From NCBI GenBank assembly GCA_027030285.1, contig JALVFC010000564.1, positions 1-6,495 on the forward strand: 6,495 bases of DNA. The letters are read 5' to 3'. Both the position numbers and the translations under genes were made by a program. The first letter of the stretch is position 1. Each line of letters starts with the position of its first letter. This stretch comes from Thiotrichaceae bacterium (lineage in GTDB: Bacteria > Pseudomonadota > Gammaproteobacteria > Thiotrichales > Thiotrichaceae). Under the pieces are notes generated by a model, which was given only the letters and a program-made list of their open reading frames with translations, was not told where the DNA came from and made no database searches. Of this stretch, positions 1 to 5,510 are shown one piece after another.

Positions 1-1389
1 GCCCGTGAACATGGTCTGAAAGTGGATCACGAAGGGTTTGAAGCTGCCATGAACGAGCAACGTGAGCGTTCTCGCAGCGCGGGCAAGTTTGCTATTGATT
101 ATGGTGACAAGCTGGAGGTTGAAGGCAGTACGGAATTTATTGGCTATGATGAATTGCAGGGCAGGGCGGTACTCAGCGGTTTGTTTGCCGGTGGTAAGCC
201 TGTGGGTAGTTTATCAGCGGGCGAGAAAGGACAGATTGTGCTGGATACTACGCCCTTTTATGCCGAGTCGGGTGGTCAGGTTGGTGATATTGGTTTTATC
301 AGCAGCAATAGTGGTGAATTTCTGGTGACGGACACGCAAAAGCAGGGTGATGTTTTTATTCATCAGGGTGAGGTGACCAAAGGGCTGCTCAAACCTGGCG
401 AGATCGTGTTTGCCAATGTGGATGCTGAACATCGTCAAAAGGTGGTTTTAAATCATTCGGCTACGCATTTAATGCATGCTGCATTGCGCGCCGTGCTGGG
501 CAAGCATGTGGAGCAAAAAGGCTCTCTGGTGAATGCTGAACGCCTGCGTTTTGATTTCTCTCATCCTGAGCCTGTCACGGCTGAGGAAATTGCCAGCGTG
601 GAGAGTATCGTCAATGCTCAGATACGCGAGAATGTTGCTGCCAGGGCGCAGATCATGAGCATGGAAGATGCTATGAATGCGGGTGCCATGGCTTTGTTTG
701 GCGAGAAGTATGGCGATGAGGTGCGAGTCGTTAATATTGGCTTTTCCACGGAGCTGTGCGGTGGTGTGCATGTTGCCAGAGCGGGGGATATTGGGCTGTT
801 CAAGATTGTTTCCGAAAGTGGCGTGGCATCGGGGATACGCCGTATCGAGGCGCTGACGGGTGATGCTGCGCTGGCATGGGTTGAGCAGCAACAGCAGCGC
901 TTAAATACGATAGCCAGCCTGGTTAAGGGGAATCCGGGTAATGTTGATCAAAAGGTTTCGGCATTACTTGAGAAAAATCGTCAACTGGAAAAGGAATTGG
1001 AGCAACTGAAGTCATCCATGGCTTCGCAACAGGGTGCTGACCTTTCCGCAGAGGCGGTGGCAGTCAATGGCGTAAAAGTATTGGCAACTCAGCTTGATTC
1101 TGCTGATGTCAGGATGATGCGGGATATGGTAGATCAGTTAAAGAACAAGTTAGGTGCTGGAGTTATTGTGTTGGCAACTGTAAATGGTCAGAAGGTGACC
1201 CTTATTGCAGGTGTTACCAAAGCTGAAACCAGCAAGGTCAAAGCGGGTGAGTTAATTAATTTTGTTGCAGGACAAGTCGGTGGCAAGGGCGGTGGTCGCC
1301 CTGATATGGCACAAGCAGGTGGTAATCAACCTGAAAATCTTGCTGCTGCACTGGCGTCTGTAAAAGATTGGGTTGCAGAAAGGATTTAG
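1..1389 (+). CDS. alaS: Alanine--tRNA ligase, C-terminal part (5' end outside window)
   Basis: Cytoplasmic enzyme that charges tRNA-Ala and hydrolyses mischarged Ser- or Gly-tRNA-Ala. The frame is open from base 1, so this is the last 462 residues of a protein that is about 875 residues in E. coli; the catalytic and tRNA-recognition domains lie upstream. Visible in order: an editing-domain segment with FYAESGGQVGD (around 259-291), the zinc/editing motif HSATH (454-468), the second metal motif CGGVH (757-771) where most AlaRS have CGGTH, a glutamine- and lysine-rich helical stretch (about 880-1020), and the glycine-rich C-Ala (DHHA1) signature GGKGGGRPDMAQAGG near the end. The last codons also carry the Shine-Dalgarno of lysC, which starts 3 bases after the stop, so the two genes are probably cotranscribed. 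The family call is secure; only the missing 5' end is unknown. Confidence 0.98.
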   Translation, partial: AREHGLKVDHEGFEAAMNEQRERSRSAGKFAIDYGDKLEVEGSTEFIGYDELQGRAVLSGLFAGGKPVGSLSAGEKGQIVLDTTPFYAESGGQVGDIGFISSNSGEFLVTDTQKQGDVFIHQGEVTKGLLKPGEIVFANVDAEHRQKVVLNHSATHLMHAALRAVLGKHVEQKGSLVNAERLRFDFSHPEPVTAEEIASVESIVNAQIRENVAARAQIMSMEDAMNAGAMALFGEKYGDEVRVVNIGFSTELCGGVHVARAGDIGLFKIVSESGVASGIRRIEALTGDAALAWVEQQQQRLNTIASLVKGNPGNVDQKVSALLEKNRQLEKELEQLKSSMASQQGADLSAEAVAVNGVKVLATQLDSADVRMMRDMVDQLKNKLGAGVIVLATVNGQKVTLIAGVTKAETSKVKAGELINFVAGQVGGKGGGRPDMAQAGGNQPENLAAALASVKDWVAERI

Positions 1390-1392
1390 AAC

Positions 1393-2628
1393 GTGGCGTT
1401 AATCGTACAAAAATATGGCGGTACCTCGGTAGGTTCGCCCGAGCGCATTCATGCTGTAGCAGATCGTGTTAAGCGCTGGAAAGAGCTTGGTAATGATGTC
1501 GTGGTGGTGGTTTCTGCCATGTCCGGTGAGACTAACCGTCTGCTGGAGCTGATCAATGCAGTCAACCCAAAGGGGGCTGCGCGCGAGCATGATGTGATTT
1601 TATCAACCGGAGAGCAGGTAACGATTGGTCTGTTATCCCTGGCATTGCAGGGTAAAGGCTGTGAAGCGCGCTCTTATACTGGCTCTCAGGTTAAGGTTCT
1701 GACGGATAATTGCTATAGCAAAGCACGCATTCTGGAAATTGATGATGCGGCAATGCGCCAGGATCTGGAAGCCGGAAAGGTGATTATTGTGGCGGGTTTC
1801 CAGGGTGTCGATGCAGATGGCAATATCACGACATTGGGGCGCGGTGGCTCTGATACTACTGCGGTTGCCCTGGCTGTCGCCCTGAATGCTGATGAATGCC
1901 AGATCTATACCGATGTGGATGGCGTTTATACAACAGACCCCAGGGTTGTTCCTGCCGCCAGACATATCCCGAAACTTTCTCTGGAAGAAATGCTGGAGAT
2001 GGCTAGTCAGGGCTCAAAAGTATTACAAATCCGGGCTGTTGAATTTGCCCATAAATACAATATGCCGATTCGTGTATTGTCCAGTTTTGATGAGTGTGAT
2101 GAAGGCAAAAGCACGTTGGTCACACGTGAGGAAGATATTATGGAAAAAGTTGTCGTTCGAGGAATTGCTTTTAACCGTGACGAAGCTCAGCTAACGGTCA
2201 CTGGTGTACCAGATGAACCAGGCATTGCCTTTAAGATACTGGGACCTATTTCAGATGCCAATATCGAAGTGGATATGATCGTACAAAATGTCGGCTCGGA
2301 TAATACCACGGATTTTACCTTCACTGTGCATAGAAATGAGTACGAACAAGCTAAAGAAATCCTGTGTGCCCTGGCAACAGAAATGGGTGCAAAATCCTGT
2401 GGTGGTGACAATAAAATAGCCAAGGTATCAATTGTTGGTGTGGGCATGCGTTCACATGCAGGCGTTGCCAGGGATATGTTTGAGGCGCTCGCCAAAGAGG
2501 GTATTAATATCCGGATGATCTCAACTTCAGAAATAAAGGTTTCAGTGGTTATCGACGAAAAATATCTGGAGCTGGCAGTGAGAAGTTTGCACGAAGCTTT
2601 TGGGCTGGATGCGGCAGCTCCCGCCTGA
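1393..2628 (+). CDS. lysC: Aspartate kinase, lysine/threonine-regulated type
   Basis: Phosphorylates L-aspartate with ATP, the first step towards lysine, threonine, methionine and diaminopimelate. The product is 411 aa, the usual size for the monofunctional bacterial enzyme. The amino-acid-kinase domain occupies about residues 1-240: KYGGTSVGS at 7-15 (ATP/aspartate site), STGEQVT at 71-77, GRGGSDTTAVALA at 149-161 and YTDVDGVYTTDPR at 172-184. Two ACT-type regulatory segments follow (about 265-335 and 345-405), including VPDEPGIAF and SIVGVGMRSHAGVA. The GTG start at 1393 is supported by AGAAAGGA inside the end of alaS, 8 bases upstream; the next in-frame methionines would cut the conserved N terminus. 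No leader or riboswitch can fit between alaS and lysC, so control is likely by feedback on the ACT domains. An internal start (2140) probably gives a separate beta subunit. Confidence 0.97.
   Translation: MALIVQKYGGTSVGSPERIHAVADRVKRWKELGNDVVVVVSAMSGETNRLLELINAVNPKGAAREHDVILSTGEQVTIGLLSLALQGKGCEARSYTGSQVKVLTDNCYSKARILEIDDAAMRQDLEAGKVIIVAGFQGVDADGNITTLGRGGSDTTAVALAVALNADECQIYTDVDGVYTTDPRVVPAARHIPKLSLEEMLEMASQGSKVLQIRAVEFAHKYNMPIRVLSSFDECDEGKSTLVTREEDIMEKVVVRGIAFNRDEAQLTVTGVPDEPGIAFKILGPISDANIEVDMIVQNVGSDNTTDFTFTVHRNEYEQAKEILCALATEMGAKSCGGDNKIAKVSIVGVGMRSHAGVARDMFEALAKEGINIRMISTSEIKVSVVIDEKYLELAVRSLHEAFGLDAAAPA
2127..2142 (+). promoter_or_regulatory. Internal ribosome binding site and start for the aspartokinase beta subunit
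   Basis: TGAGGAAG (2127-2134) lies 5 bases before an in-frame ATG (2140-2142, Met250 of LysC). Starting there gives a 162-residue protein beginning MEKVVVRGIAF, which is just the two ACT segments. Some aspartokinases (Bacillus subtilis, Corynebacterium glutamicum) are alpha2beta2 enzymes made this way from a start in the same region of the gene. The position and Shine-Dalgarno are seen in the sequence; use in this organism is inferred. Confidence 0.75.
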
Positions 2629-2700
2629 TTTTCTTTTATCACTTGTGTAACTGGGAACCTGATAACTTCTGGAAATAGTGTTTGGGCTTTCGTAGATATC

Positions 2701-2814
2701 CAGGACGTGCGGCTTCAGCCGCGCAAGTGCACAGTCTTGGGTAAGAAATCCAGCAACAGAAGCACTCAGGCAGAACAGCAGTAATACACACCGCGACTAA
2801 AGTCGCACATCCTG
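2701..2814. repeat. Inverted pair of REP-like palindromes (REPIN-type element)
   Basis: Two short hairpins face each other. The first (2701-2724, + strand) is CAGGACGTGCGGCTTCAGCC followed by GCGC, with perfect 6-bp arms GCGGCT/AGCCGC. The second (2791-2814) read on the - strand is CAGGATGTGCGACTTTAGTC followed by GCGG, with arms GCGACT/AGTCGC on the + strand. The two units match at 19 of 24 positions, and the differences inside the arms are compensatory (G-C replaced by A-T), so pairing is kept. A conserved head outside the stem, a short stem and inverted pairing are the hallmarks of REP doublets mobilised by RAYT (TnpA-REP) transposases. No such transposase is in the window. Confidence 0.75.
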
Positions 2815-3069
2815 AAGAATCTTGTCAATAATTAACTTCTCATCTGTAAAAAACTACTTTTCTAGCTGCTTTTATCCGGCTACAGCACCTGTTCAGCAGT
2901 TTGTTCACCTAACTACGAACCCATAATCCTTAAAAGTTATCTCTGATAGTACTTTATCTTGCTTGTATTTGTATAAAAAATATTCATCGTTAAGTGAGCA
3001 TTAAGTTTATATATGTGATAGTGACTCCTATATGCATGTCTATTAGCAAATGAGCTCATAATTTCAGCA

Positions 3070-3075
3070 TATTAT
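3070..3075 (+). promoter_or_regulatory. Possible -10 element of a csrA promoter
   Basis: TATTAT matches the -10 consensus at 5 of 6 positions and would start transcription around 3082, putting the inverted repeat 3091-3120 at the 5' end of the csrA mRNA. No -35 hexamer sits at normal distance, so this is a weak candidate only; other AT-rich sequence further upstream could serve as well. Confidence 0.25.
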
Positions 3076-3090
3076 GTCAATAAATGGGGC

Positions 3091-3120
3091 AATACCGACA
3101 ATAACAACGCTGTCGGTATT
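3091..3120. promoter_or_regulatory. Perfect 10-bp inverted repeat in front of csrA
   Basis: AATACCGACA (3091-3100) and TGTCGGTATT (3111-3120) are exact reverse complements around a 10-base centre. The repeat ends 34 bases before the csrA start. It is followed by only three Ts and then GGAAG, so it is unlikely to be an intrinsic terminator. It could be a protein operator or, if transcribed, a leader hairpin presenting the GGA-rich segment that follows. Confidence 0.6.
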
Positions 3121-3157
3121 TGGAAGAACGAATGGATAACATGGAGAGAGCAGGATG
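3121..3157 (+). promoter_or_regulatory. csrA ribosome binding site with four GGA motifs (likely CsrA autoregulation sites)
   Basis: GGA triplets occur at 3122, 3134, 3143 and 3153. The third lies in the Shine-Dalgarno (GGAG 3143-3146, 8 bases before the ATG). The fourth overlaps the start codon in AGGATGT, which matches the 3' part of the CsrA selection consensus RUACARGGAUGU. E. coli CsrA represses its own translation through several GGA sites in its leader, so the same role is inferred here. Confidence 0.6.
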
Positions 3158-3161
3158 TTAA
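3132..3161 (+). other. Possible 9-codon leader reading frame overlapping the csrA start
   Basis: ATG at 3132 opens a frame reading MDNMERAGC and stops at TAA 3159-3161, four bases past the start of csrA in another frame. GGAAG (3122-3126) lies 5 bases upstream as a possible Shine-Dalgarno. If translated, ribosomes ending here could reinitiate at csrA. It is very short, and the arrangement may be chance. Confidence 0.2.
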
Positions 3162-3355
3162 TTTTAACACGTAGAGTCGGAGAGGCATTAATGATTGGGG
3201 ATGATGTCACTCTGACTGTGTTGGGCGTTAAAGGTAATCAGGTGCGAATCGGTATTGAAGCACCGAAAGAAGTGTCTGTCCACAGGGAAGAAATTTATAA
3301 CAGAATTCAAAACGAGCAGGCTAACACTTCAGAAACTGAAGAAGTTGCAAATTAA
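3155..3355 (+). CDS. csrA: Carbon storage regulator CsrA (RsmA)
   Basis: Small homodimeric RNA-binding protein that binds GGA motifs in mRNA leaders and changes translation or stability, controlling central carbon metabolism, motility and biofilm genes. The product is 66 aa, close to the usual 60-65. It begins MLILTRRVGEALMIGDDV, with the RNA-contacting residues Leu4 and Arg6 in the first beta strand, and has VHREEIY at 42-48 with Arg44, the key RNA-binding residue in E. coli CsrA. The C-terminal tail after residue 55 is acidic and polar, as is common. The start is fixed by the conserved N terminus and GGAG 8 bases upstream. Position between lysC and tRNA-Ser is the familiar gammaproteobacterial arrangement. 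Its leader suggests self-repression. Confidence 0.98.
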   Translation: MLILTRRVGEALMIGDDVTLTVLGVKGNQVRIGIEAPKEVSVHREEIYNRIQNEQANTSETEEVAN

Positions 3356-3434
3356 GTCTTTACCTTCATCAATTCCGGTTGTATTCTAGCGACCTTAAAT
3401 TTTCTCGACATCAGTGGGAAAATTTTTTCATAAG

Positions 3435-3440
3435 TATATT
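3435..3440 (+). promoter_or_regulatory. Possible -10 element for tRNA-Ser
   Basis: TATATT (5 of 6 with consensus) ends 12 bases before the mature tRNA and would start transcription near 3447. No good -35 is at the right distance. Cotranscription from csrA is also possible, since no terminator is visible between 3356 and 3452. Confidence 0.3.
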
Positions 3441-3452
3441 ATAGATAATATT

Positions 3453-3544
3453 GGAGAGGTGGCCGAGAGGCCGAAGGCGCTCCCCTGCTAAGGGAGTATG
3501 GGCTTTATCTCCCATCGAGGGTTCGAATCCCTCCCTCTCCGCCA
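3453..3544 (+). tRNA. tRNA-Ser, anticodon GCU
   Basis: The acceptor stem pairs GGAGAGG (3453-3459) with CCTCTCC ahead of discriminator G (3541), and CCA is encoded (3542-3544). The anticodon stem CTCCC/GGGAG (3480-3484, 3492-3496) holds loop CTGCTAA with anticodon GCT at 3487-3489, reading AGC and AGU serine codons. A long variable arm (ATGGG paired with CCCAT) and the T arm GAGGG-TTCGAAT-CCCTC complete a class II tRNA. The 92-base length with CCA is normal for tRNA-Ser. Confidence 0.98.
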
Positions 3545-3577
3545 CTTATTCACTCCCCGCTTTTATTCCAAGATTGT

Positions 3578-3730
3578 AACTACTCAGCGTAACCAGCGTG
3601 GAGGCGGCAAGTTATTGATGATCCGGGACGCTGTGAATACATCCCTGTAAGCTCTGCGGCAGCTTCCCTGCTGCCGAAGCCCGTATCATCAATAACTTGC
3701 CACCTTTACATATCGTTATGCTGAGTAGTT
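3578..3730 (+). repeat. Long palindromic repeat, copy A (complete)
   Basis: Outer arms 3578-3593 and 3715-3730 (AACTACTCAGC.../...GCTGAGTAGTT) match at 15 of 16. Second arms 3603-3627 and 3680-3704, built around GTTATTGATGAT, match at 23 of 25. An inner hairpin CGGCAGC (3657-3663) / GCTGCCG (3670-3676) has a 6-base loop. An unpaired, asymmetric segment (3628-3656) contains CATCCCTGTAAGCTCT, which is identical in copy B. It starts 33 bases after the tRNA and encodes no protein. From memory, similar cores recur in intergenic DNA of other gammaproteobacteria, which I cannot check here. It may also act as a terminator between the convergent tRNA and dsrE2 transcripts. Confidence 0.85.
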
Positions 3731-3798
3731 GCCTCAGATTACTGAAATGGCTTGCCGGGTTTCGTATCTCAACCCTGCCTACCTAAGGAATTAAGGGG

Positions 3799-4446
3799 TT
3801 ATATAAACAGACTTACATCTGCTTTTTGTGCTGTGGGTAAAAAGCTTGCAGCACCTACCCAGTCATTAATCTCCGGAATAAAATCTTCCTTTTCCATGTT
3901 GAACAGATCAACAGTCATCTGACATGCAACCAGTTTTACCTCTGCTTCTATGCACAATTCGCGGAGTTCACCAATACTGGCAACTCCTTTGCTTTCCATT
4001 GTTTTTTTCATCAGTGTGGTGGCAACATTTTCAAACCCGGGAATGCCTGCCATGACCAGATTGGGCAGTTTTATTTCTGTTTTACGCAACCACTCAGGTC
4101 CCATAGGCATCTTCATTGGCATGGCTGGATTGCCCAGAGGACTGATAGCCAGGTCCAGGTCTTTTTTAAGCAGGCTAAGCCCATAGAAAGTAAAAAAGAT
4201 CGCCACATCCCAGCCCAATGCAGCTGCTGTTGATGCCAGGATAAAGGGTGGATATGCCATATCCAGTGTTCCCTTGGTGGATATGATGGTCATGGAAGGT
4301 GTGTGATTTTGTTCACGCTCTTTCATTTTAGTTTCAAAACGCTCATCAAATCGTTCATCAAAAAGCCGATCCAGTTCAGATGAGCTGATACCGCCAGCTT
4401 CATTTGCCGCCGGCGTTTGGGTTAGATGTTCAGCTGTAGCATTCAT
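3799..4446 (-). CDS. dsrE2: DsrE2-type (DsrE/DsrF/DsrH-like) sulfur-transfer protein
   Basis: Product of 215 aa in the DsrE2 family, proteins often annotated as 'peroxiredoxin family' and encoded beside TusA, with a proposed role in sulfane-sulfur transfer. The conserved core runs from about residue 51 to 215: STKGTLDMAYPPFILASTAA, FFTFYGLSLLKKDL, SPLGNPAMPMKMPMGPEW, GVASIGELRELCIEA and VKLVACQMTVDLF, with Cys175 as the likely conserved sulfur-binding cysteine and Cys165 nearby. Residues 66-92 are hydrophobic enough to be buried or membrane-associated. The first 50 residues are a polar extension with a DERFDERFE repeat, possibly helical. The ATG is supported by AGGAG (4454-4458) with 7-base spacing. 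It lies 48 bases downstream of tusA in the same direction, so one operon is likely. The molecular function in this organism is inferred from the family. Confidence 0.88.
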   Translation of the reverse strand: MNATAEHLTQTPAANEAGGISSSELDRLFDERFDERFETKMKEREQNHTPSMTIISTKGTLDMAYPPFILASTAAALGWDVAIFFTFYGLSLLKKDLDLAISPLGNPAMPMKMPMGPEWLRKTEIKLPNLVMAGIPGFENVATTLMKKTMESKGVASIGELRELCIEAEVKLVACQMTVDLFNMEKEDFIPEINDWVGAASFLPTAQKADVSLFI

Positions 4447-4494
4447 TGTATTTCTCCTTGTTCGAATTACTCGGGTTTAAGCCTGAAAAAACTA

Positions 4495-4728
4495 TCAGGA
4501 TTTCTGGATGACAAATGAATATTCACCATTACCCGATTCCGAAGAGATAAGCGTATTGCCTGTTTGATCGCAAAATGACTGAAAATCCTTAACAGAGCCG
4601 GGGTCTGTGGCGGTGATACCTAGCAAGTCGCCTGCTTGCATGCTGTTTAATGCTTTTTTGGTTTTTAAAATAGGTAGTGGGCAGTTCATATTGCGCGCAT
4701 CTAGTGTTTGGTTAACAGTTGTATTCAT
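4495..4728 (-). CDS. tusA: TusA-family sulfur carrier protein
   Basis: Cytoplasmic carrier that holds sulfur as a cysteine persulfide. TusA proteins feed tRNA 2-thiouridine synthesis in E. coli, and in sulfur oxidisers pass sulfane sulfur to DsrE-type proteins and the Dsr or sHdr pathway. The product is 77 aa, normal for the family. LDARNMNCPLPILKTKKAL holds the defining CPxP motif with catalytic Cys16; TDPGSVKDFQSFC (41-53) carries a second conserved cysteine, and the final strand is EYSFVIQK. GGAG (complement of 4738-4741) lies 9 bases before the ATG. It is first of the pair tusA-dsrE2, behind two operator-like palindromes. Linkage to dsrE2 and a TetR gene, rather than a lone housekeeping locus, points to a dedicated sulfur-transfer role; this is inference. 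Confidence 0.95.
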   Translation of the reverse strand: MNTTVNQTLDARNMNCPLPILKTKKALNSMQAGDLLGITATDPGSVKDFQSFCDQTGNTLISSESGNGEYSFVIQKS

Positions 4729-4747
4729 GTTTGCTTTCTCCAGTTAT

Positions 4748-4763
4748 ATGACCGTTCGGTCAA
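4748..4763. promoter_or_regulatory. TetR-type operator O1, just upstream of tusA
   Basis: ATGACCGTTCGGTCAA contains the palindrome TGACCG/CGGTCA around TT and matches the sites at 4817-4832 and 5518-5533. It ends 19 bases from the tusA start, overlapping the region where the tusA transcript should begin, so binding would block expression. Confidence 0.7.
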
Positions 4764-4784
4764 GCATTTAAACAATAGTTTGAC

Positions 4785-4790
4785 AGTCAA
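4785..4790 (-). promoter_or_regulatory. Possible -35 element of the tusA promoter
   Basis: On the - strand this reads TTGACT (5 of 6 with consensus). No clear -10 follows at 16-18 bases; only AATGCT or TAAATG are available, both poor. The hexamer is also half of a small palindrome TTGAC-A-GTCAA (4780-4790), so it may instead be a degenerate repressor site. Confidence 0.3.
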
Positions 4791-4802
4791 GCATAATGAT
4801 TG

Positions 4803-4842
4803 AGTATTCAACTTGATTGACTGTCCGGTCAAGTTGAATACT
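4803..4842. promoter_or_regulatory. TetR-type operator O2 (4817-4832) nested in a 40-base inverted repeat
   Basis: TTGACTGTCCGGTCAA (4817-4832) matches the other two operators. It overlaps a perfect 14-bp inverted repeat, AGTATTCAACTTGA (4803-4816) and TCAAGTTGAATACT (4829-4842), whose centre is 2 bp away from the operator centre. A run of seven As lies on the + side, so in the direction of tetR transcription the T run comes before the hairpin; this argues against an intrinsic terminator. The site is about 90 bases upstream of tusA. Confidence 0.7.
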
Positions 4843-4909
4843 AAAAAAACGAACTCAGAAAACCAGTGTCGTATTATTCAGTTACGCCGCGTAGTTCAGT
4901 AGCGATGTG

Positions 4910-5491
4910 TTATTCAATACGCAATGTCATCATTGCTGATCCCAGACGGTATAGTACTTCCGGGTCGTTTTGAGCCTTAGCAAACAGGATCATTCCTTCC
5001 AGGTAAGCCAGCATTGCCTCGGCGGTTAATTCAGTATTTAGTGGTGCAATATCCTTGCGCTCAACAGCTTCTTCCAATGCTTCCTGGAAGCGGTTTTTTG
5101 CCTGGGCAAGCACGGCATTCAGCCGTGCACGTAGCACGTCATCTTTGGTGCTAATTTCCAGAACCAGATTACCAAAAAGGCAGCCGGGAATTTTGCCGTG
5201 CCTTTCCTTTGCTGATTTTTGCCAGTAGTACGCCGCATCAATCATGTAACTGATGCGCTCCATCGGAGGCAAAGCAGGATCAAATGCTTCAGCAACAAAA
5301 CCCTCTGCCCACTCGCTAGCAAATTCGTCTATGACCGCGAGAACCAGATCCCGTTTGGACGGGAAAAAGTGATAGAAACTACCTTTCTGGATCAGTGCGG
5401 TATCACAGATTTCCTTGATTCCAACATCCGCATAGCTGCGCGAATGAAAGCGTGATTTTGCGGCTTCCAGGATTCTGTCACGAGTGTTCAT
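4910..5491 (-). CDS. TetR/AcrR-family transcriptional repressor
   Basis: Product of 193 aa, typical for the family. An N-terminal helix-turn-helix covers about residues 3-50: NTRDRILEAAKSRFHSRSY, DVGIKEICDTALIQKGSFYHFF, PSKRDL. The C-terminal ligand domain includes IPGCLFGNLVLEIS (101-114). It has only two cysteines, Cys29 in the DNA-binding domain and Cys104 in the ligand domain. It probably represses itself and the tusA-dsrE2 operon downstream in the same direction. The start is uncertain: an upstream TTG at 5533 lies inside the promoter and is excluded. ATG 5491 gives the usual TetR N terminus, and ATG 5503 would be almost leaderless given the predicted start of transcription near 5504. 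Neither has a good Shine-Dalgarno. The ligand is unknown. Confidence 0.92.
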   Translation of the reverse strand: MNTRDRILEAAKSRFHSRSYADVGIKEICDTALIQKGSFYHFFPSKRDLVLAVIDEFASEWAEGFVAEAFDPALPPMERISYMIDAAYYWQKSAKERHGKIPGCLFGNLVLEISTKDDVLRARLNAVLAQAKNRFQEALEEAVERKDIAPLNTELTAEAMLAYLEGMILFAKAQNDPEVLYRLGSAMMTLRIE

Positions 5492-5510
5492 GGCTATTGT
5501 CATGTGATTG

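Larger units (their letters stand above)
2629..3154. other. Intergenic region lysC-csrA, no protein gene
   Basis: This 526-base gap has no convincing reading frame on either strand. It holds a REP-like palindrome pair in its first third (2701-2814), AT-rich sequence without recognisable genes (2815-3060), and the csrA control region with a 10-bp inverted repeat and GGA motifs (3070-3154). I see no clear intrinsic terminator after lysC: the T-rich stretch after its stop codon is not preceded by a hairpin. Confidence 0.7.

Noticed and set aside
469..891. 140-codon open frame on the - strand over alaS
   Set aside because: It is a shadow of the AlaRS editing domain, whose + strand frame has all the expected motifs.
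1381..1400. Lysine riboswitch or leader for lysC
   Set aside because: Only three bases separate alaS and lysC, so there is no room for one.
2187..2642. 151-codon open frame on the - strand over lysC
   Set aside because: It lies wholly opposite the conserved ACT domains of lysC, has no family resemblance, and is explained by codon bias on the other strand.
3453..3544. Attachment-site duplication of the tRNA-Ser 3' end
   Set aside because: I found no second copy of the tRNA 3' segment in the window, so an integrase-type att pair cannot be supported here.
4803..4849. Intrinsic terminator for tetR
   Set aside because: In the direction of tetR transcription the T run precedes the hairpin, and no T run follows it. 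The hairpin also contains an operator motif shared with two other sites.
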